The translations under genes were made by a program, and so were the position numbers. The notes under the pieces were generated by a model. That model ran no database searches and had not been told where the DNA came from. It was given only the letters and a program-made list of their open reading frames with translations. Positions 29,556-38,299 of a stretch of DNA of 64,000 nucleotides are shown one piece after another. The DNA comes from Alistipes sp. (lineage in GTDB: Bacteria > Bacteroidota > Bacteroidia > Bacteroidales > Rikenellaceae), in contig JAFQFV010000007.1 in NCBI GenBank assembly GCA_017398555.1, positions 1 through 64,000 on the forward strand, read 5' to 3'. Within the stretch, counting starts at the first letter, position 1. Each line of letters begins with the position of its first letter.

Positions 29556-30590
29556 ATGAAAAAACTACTTTTAACCACACTGCTCGTTGCAGGCGTATTT
29601 ATGAGTTGTTTTGCACAGAAGCCTCACATGGTTGTCTTCTACAACCTTGAGAACCTGTTCGATACAATCAACGACCCTGACAAGTTGGACGAGGAGTTCT
29701 TGCCACAGGGCGTAAAGAAGTGGAATAGTACCAAGTACTACCGCAAGCAGAGCAACCTGGACAAGGTATTCTTCGACATTGCACTTATCAACCGACAGTT
29801 CCCTGCCGTTATCGGTGTATCCGAGATTGAGAACCGTCTGGTACTTGAGGACCTTGTTACCCAGCCAAAGATGAGCGCAGGTAACTACCGCATCGTTCAT
29901 TACGACTCTCCTGACCGTCGTGGTGTAGATTGCGCATTCCTCTATCGTCCTGACGTCTTCAAACTTGAGGGCAGCAAGGCTCATAAGTTCGAGATGCCGG
30001 GTTGGGAGAACTTTTATACCCGTGACCTTGTAACTATGTGGGGAACAATCGAGGGCGAGCCATTCTTCTTCCTCGTTTCACACTGGCCATCTCGTCTTGG
30101 TGGCAAGGAGGCATCCGACCCTAAGCGTGAGGCTGCAGCTGCGCAGTGTCGCCGTATTGCAGACTCTGTACGCACTGCCAATCCAAATACAAAGGTTGTA
30201 ATTATGGGTGACCTTAACGATGATGCTACAGATAAGAGCATTACCGAGGTACTTGGCGCAAAGGCTAAGATTAACAAACTTGCAGCAGGTGACCTCTACA
30301 ACCCATATATCGACCTTCTGAAGGCCGGTTATGGCACTTTGGGTTATCGTGACTCTTGGAATCTGTTTGACAACATCATAATCTCTGAGAACCTCGCAAC
30401 AGGCTCTACAGGTAAGCTCAAGATTGTTCGCGCAGAGAAGAGTAAGTTCTACGGCAATATCTTCTCTCGTCCATATATGATGCAGCGTGAGGGTCAGTAT
30501 CGCAACTATCCATTGCGTACCTTCGTTGGTAACAACTTCCAGAATGGTTTCTCTGACCACCTTCCTGTATTTATCTACGTTGGAAAATAA
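29556..30590 (+). CDS. secreted endonuclease/exonuclease/phosphatase family protein
   Basis: A 344-residue EEP-superfamily (DNase I-like) enzyme with a signal peptide (cut expected after CFAQ; the MSC preceding could alternatively be a lipobox). Motifs are complete: YNLENLF at 29-35, metal-binding Glu in VSEIEN (89-93), DRRGVDCAFLYR, VSHWPSR with catalytic His, MGDLNDD and the terminal GFSDHLPVF. Members hydrolyse phosphodiester or phosphomonoester bonds in nucleic acids, nucleotides or inositol phosphates. Between a NUC1 nuclease and a TonB receptor, a role in trimming nucleic acid outside the cytoplasm is the simplest reading. Confidence 0.9.
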   Translation: MKKLLLTTLLVAGVFMSCFAQKPHMVVFYNLENLFDTINDPDKLDEEFLPQGVKKWNSTKYYRKQSNLDKVFFDIALINRQFPAVIGVSEIENRLVLEDLVTQPKMSAGNYRIVHYDSPDRRGVDCAFLYRPDVFKLEGSKAHKFEMPGWENFYTRDLVTMWGTIEGEPFFFLVSHWPSRLGGKEASDPKREAAAAQCRRIADSVRTANPNTKVVIMGDLNDDATDKSITEVLGAKAKINKLAAGDLYNPYIDLLKAGYGTLGYRDSWNLFDNIIISENLATGSTGKLKIVRAEKSKFYGNIFSRPYMMQREGQYRNYPLRTFVGNNFQNGFSDHLPVFIYVGK

Positions 30591-30602
30591 TCACTCTAAT
30601 AT

Positions 30603-33467
30603 ATGAAAAAACTTCTACTTTTAACACTGTTTGCCCTCTGCTCTTTCGGCGTTTATGCTCAAAGTGGCATTAAGGGTCAGGTTGTATCCCGCAACGGCAG
30701 AACGGCCGTGGGTCAGGTCAAGGTAACTCTTGACGCAACCGGTCAGAGCGTTACCACTGATGATAATGGTAACTTTATCTTCCCTGAACTTGAGAAGGGT
30801 GACTATCGTCTGTTGTTTACCGCACCGGACTTTGAGTCTCTCGAGGTTATGGTTCGCGTAGATACAAATATGCGCGATCTTCACACTGTCATCCTTGTTC
30901 CGACCTTCCGTAATGAGATTATTGATGACTCTATCTTTGCCGAGTTTGACAGCGACTCTTCAGCATCAGACACTCAGGCTCTGCCATCAACTCTCAACTC
31001 TTCAAAGGATTTGTACAACAACATCGCCTCTTACCGCTTCAGCGAGATGCGTTTCAATGTGCGTGGATACGACTCTATGTACCAGGATGTATATCTGAAT
31101 GGTATCCGTTTTAACGACGCTATGACAGGCTACGGTCCTTGGTCATTGTGGAGCGGTCTTAATGATGCAACCCGTAACCAGGAGAGCTATGCAGGTCTTA
31201 CCCCTACCGATTACGGTGTTGGTGGCTTCGGTGGTACTACTAACGTAAACGCTCGTGCATCGCAGATGCGTAAGGGTTTCCGTACAAGTGTATCAAATGC
31301 TAACCAGATGTACCGTTGGAGAGCTATGGTGTCATACGCATCAGGTGCTCTTGACAATGGTTGGTCATACGGTTTCTCTGTATCTACTCGTCAGGGTGGT
31401 AACGGCTATGTTGATGGTATCTACTACAACTCTTACGGTTACTTTGCATCTGTAGAGAAGCTCTTTGGCACCAAGCATCGCCTTGCGCTGACCATTTTGG
31501 GTACACCACAGCAGCGTGGTGCACAGCAGGCATCTACACAGGAGGCTTACGACCTGTTTGGCAGCAACTACTACAACCCTAACGTTGGTTATCAGGATGG
31601 CAAGCTGCGTAACACCCGTGTACGCCGTACTCACGAGCCTATCGCAATGCTCAACTACTACTTTGACATCTCTGACAAGACTCGCCTTACCGTTGCAACC
31701 TCTCTTCGTTTCGGTTTCAATGGCTACTCTGCACTCACTTGGAAGGATGGCGCAGATCCACGCCCAGACTACTATCGTTATCTGCCATCAAACTACCTAA
31801 GCCAGATTACCCCTGAGATTCCGGGTATCTTCGATGCAACTACAGATACACAGATTGAGAACTATGTGAGCGGTGCTATCAACGCTATTCAGATTTGGAA
31901 CGGCTATATCGACTTCGACCGTATGTTCAACCTCAATCGCCGTGAGGACCCTAACACATCGGAGTATGCAAGCGGTTTCCGCTCTAACTATATGATTGAG
32001 GAGCGTCGTACAGACCAGCTCGACTACAACTTTGTTGCAAATATCTCTCACGAGTTCAACGCTAACCACCGTATCATCGGCGGTCTGAAGGCTCGCGTAA
32101 ACCGCACAGAGTACTACAGCACCGTTAAGGATCTGCTTGGTGGTGACTATTGGCTTGATATCGACAAGTTCGCAGAGCGTGATAAAGGTAGCGATGTTAT
32201 CGCTTATCAGAACGATGTGGACTACTACAACGAGCACGGTCACGCTCGCGTAGTGAAGGAGGGCGATAAGTACAACTACGACTACTACGCACACCTCCGT
32301 CAGGCACAGGTTTGGGCTCAGTATGGCCTTACTTTGGGTGGTTTCAATATGAATTTGGGCGCTGAGGTTGGTTATAGCTCAATGTGGCGTCAGGGTCTGT
32401 GGCGCAAGGGTCTTTTCCCTAACGGTAACGACTCATTCGGCGACTCAAAGCACCTTAACTTCCTCACTTATAAGGCTAAGGCTGCTTTTGCATACCGTTT
32501 CTCAGGTGCTCACTCACTCTCTCTCAATGCTTCGGCTATTGCAGACGCACCTAAGTTTGCTGCTGCATTCGTATCTCCTCGTACTCGTAACCACCACAAC
32601 CCTGGTCTTACCACCGAGAAGATTTACAGTGCTGATATTACCTACAACCTCAATCTGCCTTATATCAAGGCTCGTCTGTCTGGTTACTTTACTCAGATGA
32701 ACGATTTGGCAAAGGTTATCTCTTACTATGACGATACCCAGTCTTCATTTACCAACTTCGCTATGTCTAATATCGACAAGCGCTATATGGGTGTTGAGTT
32801 TGCTATCAACGTTCCTATTTGGGGCGGTATCGCATTCCAGGGTGCTGTAAACTATGGTGACTACCGTTACACATCAAACCCTAACTTCGTACAGATTATC
32901 GACAATAGCGCAGAGGTTGTGCTGGTAGATAAGGTAAATTGGAAGAACTTCTTTGTAGAGAGCACTCCGCAGGTGGCTGTTAATGTTGGTCTTGACTACC
33001 GCAGCTCAAACAATTGGTTTGCATCTATCAACTTCAACTACTACGACAAGCTCTACCTCTCTATGAACCCTGCTTACCGTACAAACAACGCTGTTAAGTC
33101 TTACGTTGAGGTTCTCTCTAACGAGAATGCAACAGATGAGGCTAAGGTTTGGGCGCTGACCAATATCGGTAAGATGCGTGAGCAGGAGTACCTTGGCAAC
33201 GCTTACACTCTGAGCGCAAGTGTTGGTAAGAACTTCTACATCAAGCGCAACTATATGCTCGGATTTAGCTTGGAGGTTAAGAATATTCTCAACAACCAGA
33301 CCATCAGAACAGGTGGTTATGAGCAGATGCGTATGCGTCGTACACGAGGCTACAACGGTACTGCAGCCGGTTCAAACCCTGCAGAGCCATTCTACTCTCG
33401 CTTTGACTCAAAGTACTTCTATATGCTGGGAACAAACTACTTCCTTAACCTTTACTTCAGATTCTAA
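30603..33467 (+). CDS. TonB-dependent outer-membrane receptor
   Basis: A 954-residue receptor: signal peptide ending in VYAQ, a carboxypeptidase-regulatory-like domain (about 22-100, GIKGQVVSRNGRTAVGQVKVTL), a plug (about 130-235, FNVRGYDSMYQDVYLNGI, GVGGFGGTTNV), then a 22-strand-type barrel ending in aromatic residues (YFLNLYFRF). No SusD-like gene accompanies it, so it is not a SusCD glycan importer. It follows the EEP nuclease by 12 bp and precedes a DUF5689 lipoprotein by 12 bp, so it probably imports what the nucleases release (nucleotides, oligonucleotides or phosphate). That substrate is inference. Confidence 0.92.
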   Translation: MKKLLLLTLFALCSFGVYAQSGIKGQVVSRNGRTAVGQVKVTLDATGQSVTTDDNGNFIFPELEKGDYRLLFTAPDFESLEVMVRVDTNMRDLHTVILVPTFRNEIIDDSIFAEFDSDSSASDTQALPSTLNSSKDLYNNIASYRFSEMRFNVRGYDSMYQDVYLNGIRFNDAMTGYGPWSLWSGLNDATRNQESYAGLTPTDYGVGGFGGTTNVNARASQMRKGFRTSVSNANQMYRWRAMVSYASGALDNGWSYGFSVSTRQGGNGYVDGIYYNSYGYFASVEKLFGTKHRLALTILGTPQQRGAQQASTQEAYDLFGSNYYNPNVGYQDGKLRNTRVRRTHEPIAMLNYYFDISDKTRLTVATSLRFGFNGYSALTWKDGADPRPDYYRYLPSNYLSQITPEIPGIFDATTDTQIENYVSGAINAIQIWNGYIDFDRMFNLNRREDPNTSEYASGFRSNYMIEERRTDQLDYNFVANISHEFNANHRIIGGLKARVNRTEYYSTVKDLLGGDYWLDIDKFAERDKGSDVIAYQNDVDYYNEHGHARVVKEGDKYNYDYYAHLRQAQVWAQYGLTLGGFNMNLGAEVGYSSMWRQGLWRKGLFPNGNDSFGDSKHLNFLTYKAKAAFAYRFSGAHSLSLNASAIADAPKFAAAFVSPRTRNHHNPGLTTEKIYSADITYNLNLPYIKARLSGYFTQMNDLAKVISYYDDTQSSFTNFAMSNIDKRYMGVEFAINVPIWGGIAFQGAVNYGDYRYTSNPNFVQIIDNSAEVVLVDKVNWKNFFVESTPQVAVNVGLDYRSSNNWFASINFNYYDKLYLSMNPAYRTNNAVKSYVEVLSNENATDEAKVWALTNIGKMREQEYLGNAYTLSASVGKNFYIKRNYMLGFSLEVKNILNNQTIRTGGYEQMRMRRTRGYNGTAAGSNPAEPFYSRFDSKYFYMLGTNYFLNLYFRF

Positions 33468-33479
33468 ACTATTGATACT

Positions 33480-34763
33480 ATGAAATTTATCAAAATATAC
33501 GCTATCGCACTCATCAGTCTGCTGTTTGTAGGCTGCTATGAGCAGTTTGATACTCCTACAGTCCCTGCTGTGATGACTGACGAGCTTATGCAGGCACAGG
33601 GTATGGAGCATCTGACTATCGCTCAGATGAAGAGTATGTTCGGTGAGTTGAATAACTCAGGATCTACCAACTCTCAGGCTGAGACTAAATACAAGCGCTT
33701 TGTTCTCGACGAGTCGGAGTGCACCGAGTATGAGCTGGACAACAACCGTTATATCGTAGGAAACTACTATATCAAAGGCAAGGTTGTGAGCAATGACGAG
33801 CAGGGTAATATCTACAAGTCACTCCACATCTTCGACGGTACAGCTGCCATCGAGCTTAAGCTCACTAACGGCCTTTTTGCCGAGTTCCCTTGCAACCTTG
33901 ACACAAAGGAGAGCTGCTGGGTATATGTTCGCCTTACAGGCCTCTATTTGGGTAGTTTCCGTATGATGCTCTCTTTGGGTGACATCCCTACCGAGAGCCT
34001 TAACGCTTACGGTATCTACAAGTACTACGCAAACTCAAATATCGTATCTCCAAACCGAGTTGCACAGTTTGTCTTCAAGGGTGAGGATTGCACCCTTACA
34101 GAGGGTAAAAATCCGACTGACGATATCTACGTTGTCGAGAACTATGAGGAGTCAAAGAGCATCTATAACAAGGAGTTCCTCGGTCGTCTTATCCGCTTTA
34201 AGAACCTGCAGGTTACATATCGCGGTGTAGCAGATGAGAGCGGCTCTGAGCCTTATCCTGCACTTACCAGCGGTAGCAATACCAATATCTACCCAAGCTG
34301 GCTCTGCACCAGCGGTATTGTTGTAGATGGTGCTGTGCAGTATGTTGTCAGCAAGCCTTGGTATAAGCTCGCCTACTCTATCAACAACATCTGTCTCTAT
34401 GGTAGTATCGCTCTTTGCTATCCTGAGGCTTTGAGCACTACCCACGCCTCTACCCCTGGCTTCTATACAGCTCGTACCAGCGGTTACTCTCGCTTTGCTA
34501 ACAGAGTAGTACCACAGGACGGTGCAACAGGTAGTGTGCTTGCAATCTACGCTATCTACTCACACAGCTACAACTTCTCTAAGACTAACGACCAGAGCGC
34601 TGCTTTCCAGCTCAGCACCTGCCGTTTCCAGGACTTCCTTCCTGAGTACTACAATAGTCTTACAGATGACAAGTTGGCTGCTTGGGAGTCTTGGATTGAC
34701 GCCAATACCCCTGAGGACTCAGTTGCCCTCCCTCAGACCCTGAAGGACGACGATATGGAGTAA
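33480..34763 (+). CDS. DUF5689 lipoprotein
   Basis: A 427-residue lipoprotein (signal MKFIKIYAIALISLLFVGC, Cys19) of DUF5689. The N-terminal half shows the expected IVGNYYIKGKVVSNDEQGN followed by YKSLHIFDGTAAIELKL, an OB-like fold; the C-terminal half is an Ig/OB-like domain ending in QDFLPEYY. Together with the TonB receptor it may form a surface lid or binding partner, as SusD does in glycan systems, though it is unrelated to SusD in sequence. The giant lipoprotein at 24910 carries a related domain, tying the locus together. It is the last gene of the locus; a strong terminator follows. Confidence 0.83.
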   Translation: MKFIKIYAIALISLLFVGCYEQFDTPTVPAVMTDELMQAQGMEHLTIAQMKSMFGELNNSGSTNSQAETKYKRFVLDESECTEYELDNNRYIVGNYYIKGKVVSNDEQGNIYKSLHIFDGTAAIELKLTNGLFAEFPCNLDTKESCWVYVRLTGLYLGSFRMMLSLGDIPTESLNAYGIYKYYANSNIVSPNRVAQFVFKGEDCTLTEGKNPTDDIYVVENYEESKSIYNKEFLGRLIRFKNLQVTYRGVADESGSEPYPALTSGSNTNIYPSWLCTSGIVVDGAVQYVVSKPWYKLAYSINNICLYGSIALCYPEALSTTHASTPGFYTARTSGYSRFANRVVPQDGATGSVLAIYAIYSHSYNFSKTNDQSAAFQLSTCRFQDFLPEYYNSLTDDKLAAWESWIDANTPEDSVALPQTLKDDDME

Positions 34764-34783
34764 TCCGCAGTAAATATTTATGA

Positions 34784-34820
34784 AAAAGATTGCCAAACAT
34801 TGTATTGGCAATCTTTTTTT
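34784..34820 (+). terminator. terminator of the nuclease-TonB locus
   Basis: AAAAGATTGCCAA/TTGGCAATCTTTT with an 8-base loop, running into T residues. Confidence 0.88.
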
Positions 34821-34858
34821 GTATATTTGTGAAAACTAACCCCTTAAACATTACAACT

Positions 34859-36556
34859 ATGAGACGGTTTGTTATCATTATCATCTCTTTATTCGCATTT
34901 TTTACCCCTATTTATGCGCAGCGTCCTATAACAGAGGAGGATGAAAATGTTACTGCCGAGATTCGCAAGAGATACCCAAAACACTCACTCTCTTACAACG
35001 AGGAGTATGGTGTATATCTGTTGAGTGAGACTATCACACCAAAGAGCCCAAAGTACAGTGATTATAACCGATACAGCCTTTTAGATAGTAAAGGTAACGA
35101 ACTGTTCCCCAATTGTTCATTTACTAAAATTTACTTCCGCTCGGCAGATGAATTAAACAAAAACTACTATCCATACATTGAGGCGCATCTTGAAAAGACA
35201 ATGTGGGCGCTATCTTTTGATGGACGATGGCGTACAATGCCTATAAAGGGGAATATATGGTCTTTTAAGAGAAAAAACAATCAGACCCAGAAGACAAGCA
35301 TATTCTATTCACTGCCTGAATACCCACTAAAATACTCTCCAGAAAGCGGTTTTTATCTTGGTTACTATAGCAATCAAAAAAAGAAGAAGGCTCCTAAAAT
35401 TAAGGGTGCTTTGTGGATAGACATCAACGGTAATTCCACATATAAATCCCCTATTCCAGAGTCAAAAGATAAGATTATAAAGATGCTTGAAGAGCGATAT
35501 AAGATAGGTGTTCTCTATGATGCAGCAACGCACACCTACCGCGTGGTTAATGGCGCGTTGTGCGATGAGAATGGCAACGAGTTGGTACCTCCAGCAAAGG
35601 ATAATGAGTATACTTGGTCAAAGTTCTATCAAGGTTATGCTCTTGTACACAATGCCCAGACCGGAAAATATGGTATCTATAGCCTCAAGGGCGAGCGACT
35701 TATACCCGTAGAGCATTATGGCATTGAAATAGAACACGACAGAACTAACACATATAGATACTTCGTCTGTCACACAACTGCTCAGAAAACATACGATGAT
35801 AATTACAACGCCACCATTTACGATATGGCGGGCAATATGCTCATACCCCCATATTACGGTAGCATCAGCCAATATCACAATGAACATGGATTCTGTATGA
35901 GATATGCATATACTCCAAGCCAAACTTGGTTCAAAATATTTCTTGATGAAAATTCTATACTTGACCCATCTCGCAGCGAGGAGATTGACTACTCTATTCC
36001 AGAGGCATATTTTGCACGAATTAAGGCTAACGAAGAGCGTCGTATAGAGGAGGAGCGACTTGCCGCACAGCGTCGTGCAGCAGCCGAGGCGGCAAGGATT
36101 CAGCGACAGCAAGCTTGGCAAGAACTCGCTGCTGCAGTCGGTAATTTGGCTACAAATGTTAATAATGCCATCAACCAACATAGTGGCAGCAGAACATACT
36201 CCACTACCCCGACATACTCACGCTCTACTACCGCCTCAAGCAGCAGCTCTGTTGCCAATACGACAGATATTCAGCACTGCAAGAGCTACTATCGCCAGTG
36301 GGAGAACAAGGCTGGATCCTGGATAAACAATTTTACCAAGGAGCAGGCGTGGTTTAAGGCAAACAAAAATACGATAGTGTCACAACTTGAACTTACAGGC
36401 CATCAACGCAGTCGTAGCGACGCACGCGCACAGTTAAAGAACATCCAGGGTATGCTACAGAACTACCGCTCTCGCGCAGCAAAGGCGGGAGGCAATATCC
36501 CTAAAGGCAATATAGAGTCGCAGATTGACGCACTGCTCAACCAACCAAACTATTAA
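34859..36556 (+). CDS. WG-repeat-like secreted protein with coiled coil
   Basis: A 565-residue protein with a signal peptide (ending IYAQ). The N-terminal 380 residues contain WG/KWG-like beta units (SLLDSKGNELFPNCSF, GALCDENGNELVPPA, GIYSLKGERLIPVEHYG, TIYDMAGNMLIPPYYG). A charged coiled coil follows (about 385-430, EERRIEEERLAAQRRAAAE), then a Ser/Thr-rich stretch and a helical C-terminus with a second Lys/Arg-rich helix (GHQRSRSDARAQLKNI). WG repeats form beta-propeller or solenoid-like scaffolds of unknown ligand. Start at 34859 because the signal peptide begins there; an in-frame ATG at 34790 lies inside the upstream terminator. Function unknown. Confidence 0.75.
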   Translation: MRRFVIIIISLFAFFTPIYAQRPITEEDENVTAEIRKRYPKHSLSYNEEYGVYLLSETITPKSPKYSDYNRYSLLDSKGNELFPNCSFTKIYFRSADELNKNYYPYIEAHLEKTMWALSFDGRWRTMPIKGNIWSFKRKNNQTQKTSIFYSLPEYPLKYSPESGFYLGYYSNQKKKKAPKIKGALWIDINGNSTYKSPIPESKDKIIKMLEERYKIGVLYDAATHTYRVVNGALCDENGNELVPPAKDNEYTWSKFYQGYALVHNAQTGKYGIYSLKGERLIPVEHYGIEIEHDRTNTYRYFVCHTTAQKTYDDNYNATIYDMAGNMLIPPYYGSISQYHNEHGFCMRYAYTPSQTWFKIFLDENSILDPSRSEEIDYSIPEAYFARIKANEERRIEEERLAAQRRAAAEAARIQRQQAWQELAAAVGNLATNVNNAINQHSGSRTYSTTPTYSRSTTASSSSSVANTTDIQHCKSYYRQWENKAGSWINNFTKEQAWFKANKNTIVSQLELTGHQRSRSDARAQLKNIQGMLQNYRSRAAKAGGNIPKGNIESQIDALLNQPNY

Positions 36557-36557
36557 C

Positions 36558-36586
36558 AAAAATGCCGACTGTCGTCGGCATTTTTT
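36558..36586. terminator. bidirectional terminator between WG protein and mltG
   Basis: AAAAATGCCGAC-TGTC-GTCGGCATTTTTT serves both converging genes; it has A/T runs on both sides. Confidence 0.85.
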
Positions 36587-37613
36587 ACTTCTTAAGACGC
36601 TTGAGCGCCTCATTATACCTCTTTGAATTTGCGTTGTGCTCGCTCAGGGTGCGGGCAAAGTTATGGGTGCCGTTAAACTCCGGTTTTGCGCAGAAGTAGA
36701 GGTAGTTGCTACTCTCGTAGTTCAGCACCGCATCGATAGCCGCAATGCTCGGAATAGAGATTGGTGCCGGTGGCAGTCCCGCGTTGCGATAGGTGTTAAA
36801 TGGCGAGTCATAACGCAGGTGCTTATAGAGTATGCGCGTGAGGGCAAAATCACCGATAGCATACTTTACTGTCGGGCACGCCTGCAGTGGCATACCTTTA
36901 CGCAGACGATTGATATACACACCCGCAATTTTCGGCATCTCTCCCCTATTTTTCGTCTCTTCATAGACTATCGAGGCAAGTGTCATCACCTGATACTTTG
37001 AGAGCTTTGTGCGGGCTAATTTTGCCGTGCGAGCCTCATTCCAAAAGGCGTCAGACTCGCGCTTCATACGCTCAAGCAACTTTTCGGGGGTGATAGTCCA
37101 ATACACCTGATAACTATTGGGCACAAACATCGCAATCAGCGAGTCGCGCTTATAGCCGAGTGTTGCCTTCAGCTCGCTGTTACGCATAGCCGAAAGTAGA
37201 GTCGTTGAGTCCGCCATAATCTGCTTTGAGAGTCTGCCTGCAAGCTGTGGAAGTGTTCGAGCCTCGCCCACAACAAGATTTACAGGAGTCTGCTCGCCGA
37301 GGGCAAACATTCGGACAATCTTGATGACATTCATCCCCTCTGCAAGTGTGTAGTGTCCCGCCTTGAGTCGATTTTTGAGGTTCAGACGTGCCGCATAGAG
37401 GTCAAACGCTCGCACCTTGAGTGGATTTGAGAGCTGCGATTTGACACTCTCTGCCAACTGCTCATATTCGGTCTTATCGGTAACAAAAATCTGCTGACTC
37501 TCACGAATTGCCGAGCCGAAGAGTGAATTGTAGCCAACTATCAGAGCAGCAGCCACAAAGGCACCTATAAAGATACCCCAAACGAATATTTTTTTAAGAA
37601 ATTTACGATTCAT
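36585..37613 (-). CDS. mltG: endolytic murein transglycosylase MltG
   Basis: MltG cuts nascent glycan strands in the periplasm to set their length. A single N-terminal membrane helix (VWGIFIGAFVAAALIVGY) anchors the 342-residue protein. A LysM-like region is followed by the YceG catalytic domain, with the conserved Glu in LASIVYEETKNRGEMPKIAGVYINRL and the downstream QACPTVKYAIG segment. ATG at 37613 is used; the in-frame TTG at 37631 is unlikely. It diverges from the SRP RNA gene. Confidence 0.92.
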   Translation of the reverse strand: MNRKFLKKIFVWGIFIGAFVAAALIVGYNSLFGSAIRESQQIFVTDKTEYEQLAESVKSQLSNPLKVRAFDLYAARLNLKNRLKAGHYTLAEGMNVIKIVRMFALGEQTPVNLVVGEARTLPQLAGRLSKQIMADSTTLLSAMRNSELKATLGYKRDSLIAMFVPNSYQVYWTITPEKLLERMKRESDAFWNEARTAKLARTKLSKYQVMTLASIVYEETKNRGEMPKIAGVYINRLRKGMPLQACPTVKYAIGDFALTRILYKHLRYDSPFNTYRNAGLPPAPISIPSIAAIDAVLNYESSNYLYFCAKPEFNGTHNFARTLSEHNANSKRYNEALKRLKK

Positions 37614-37624
37614 AGCCCAATTTT

Positions 37625-37656
37625 TTTGCAAAGATACAAAAAAAGTTCTACTTTTG
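37625..37656 (+). promoter_or_regulatory. promoter of the SRP RNA gene
   Basis: TTTG at 37625-37628 and TACTTTTG at 37649-37656 with a 20-bp spacer; the RNA begins 5 bp downstream. Confidence 0.72.
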
Positions 37657-37661
37657 TGCCC

Positions 37662-37758
37662 GGGTAAGTCTTATACGACCAGCTCCTGCAGAACTCCCCC
37701 AGGCAAGGAATTGAGCAAGGGTATGCGGTTGTAGCGGTGCGATATAAGTAGCTTACCC
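37662..37758 (+). ncRNA. ffs: signal recognition particle RNA (4.5S, short form)
   Basis: About 97 nt. The ends pair (GGGTAAG with CTTACCC, then CTTATA with TATAAG), making the long hairpin of bacterial SRP RNA. The conserved apical helix 8 is seen as CCCCCAGGCAAGGAATTGAGCAAGGGTA: a GGAA tetraloop with the asymmetric internal loop (A..GAGCA) that binds the Ffh M domain. A Bacteroidetes promoter sits just upstream and a T6 run follows. Exact 5' and 3' ends are estimates. Confidence 0.82.
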
Positions 37759-37774
37759 TTTTTTATTGATACAA

Positions 37775-37804
37775 ATAATGCAGACTGGTTTCAGCCTGCA
37801 TTAT
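37775..37804. terminator. hairpin between SRP RNA and the DUF4293 gene
   Basis: ATAATGCAG-a-CTG pairs with CAG-c-CTGCATTAT across a GTTT loop (one A/C mismatch). T-rich sequence on the + side (CTATTTTTAT) suggests a terminator; it also lies just past the end of the minus-strand DUF4293 gene. Confidence 0.7.
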
Positions 37805-37822
37805 CTATTTTTATACCTCTCC

Positions 37823-38296
37823 TTATCGTATTCTATCCAGTGAGCGGACGAGTAGTTCGTCGCGAAGGATTGCTCGCATAGCAAGCGGAGTGAGGATGAC
37901 CGATACTATCGGCATAAGGATTGGGAAGCGGAAGACGATATTTGTCCAAGTGATATCGAACTCCGCGAAGATGTTGTTGCAAATAGTGTAGGTAAATGCC
38001 GCGACAAGTGCCACAGCACCGATAAGCAGCACGCACTCAACACCGCAGAGGCGAATCTGCAGCGGGCGGTTTTTATAGAGAAAAATAGTTACAAACGGCA
38101 GCACGGCAGCAAGCGTCAGCACGCCACCAAGCCACGCCGAGACGTGCGACAGCGTCCCCTCTGCATCCGAAATCGAGAAGGCCGAAAGGGTCACCTGATG
38201 GCCATCCACACCGATAAAAACGAGTGGGAAGATAAGCGTTACAACCATCAGCAGTGTAACTGCCATTAGATATAGTGTCTGTACTCTCTGTAGCAT
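37823..38296 (-). CDS. DUF4293 membrane protein
   Basis: A 157-residue inner-membrane protein with four predicted helices and the DUF4293 N-terminus MLQRVQTLYLMAVTLLMVV, a family limited to Bacteroidetes. A polar loop (VDGHQVTLSAFSISDAEG) lies between helices 1 and 2, and the RAILRDELLVRSLDRIR tail is typical. No function is known. It is last in the DUF4199-GT2-DUF4293 operon, 3 bp after the glycosyltransferase. Confidence 0.82.
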   Translation of the reverse strand: MLQRVQTLYLMAVTLLMVVTLIFPLVFIGVDGHQVTLSAFSISDAEGTLSHVSAWLGGVLTLAAVLPFVTIFLYKNRPLQIRLCGVECVLLIGAVALVAAFTYTICNNIFAEFDITWTNIVFRFPILMPIVSVILTPLAMRAILRDELLVRSLDRIR

Positions 38297-38299
38297 AGT

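Noticed and set aside
24910-34763. Nuclease genes considered as a toxin or secretion-system effector cluster
   Set aside because: No immunity gene, no secretion-system core or Rhs/PAAR domain; lipoprotein signals and the TonB receptor fit nutrient use better.
30603-34763. Receptor plus lipoprotein considered as a SusC/SusD pair of a glycan locus
   Set aside because: The lipoprotein is DUF5689, without SusD's TPR helices, and no glycoside hydrolase is adjacent.
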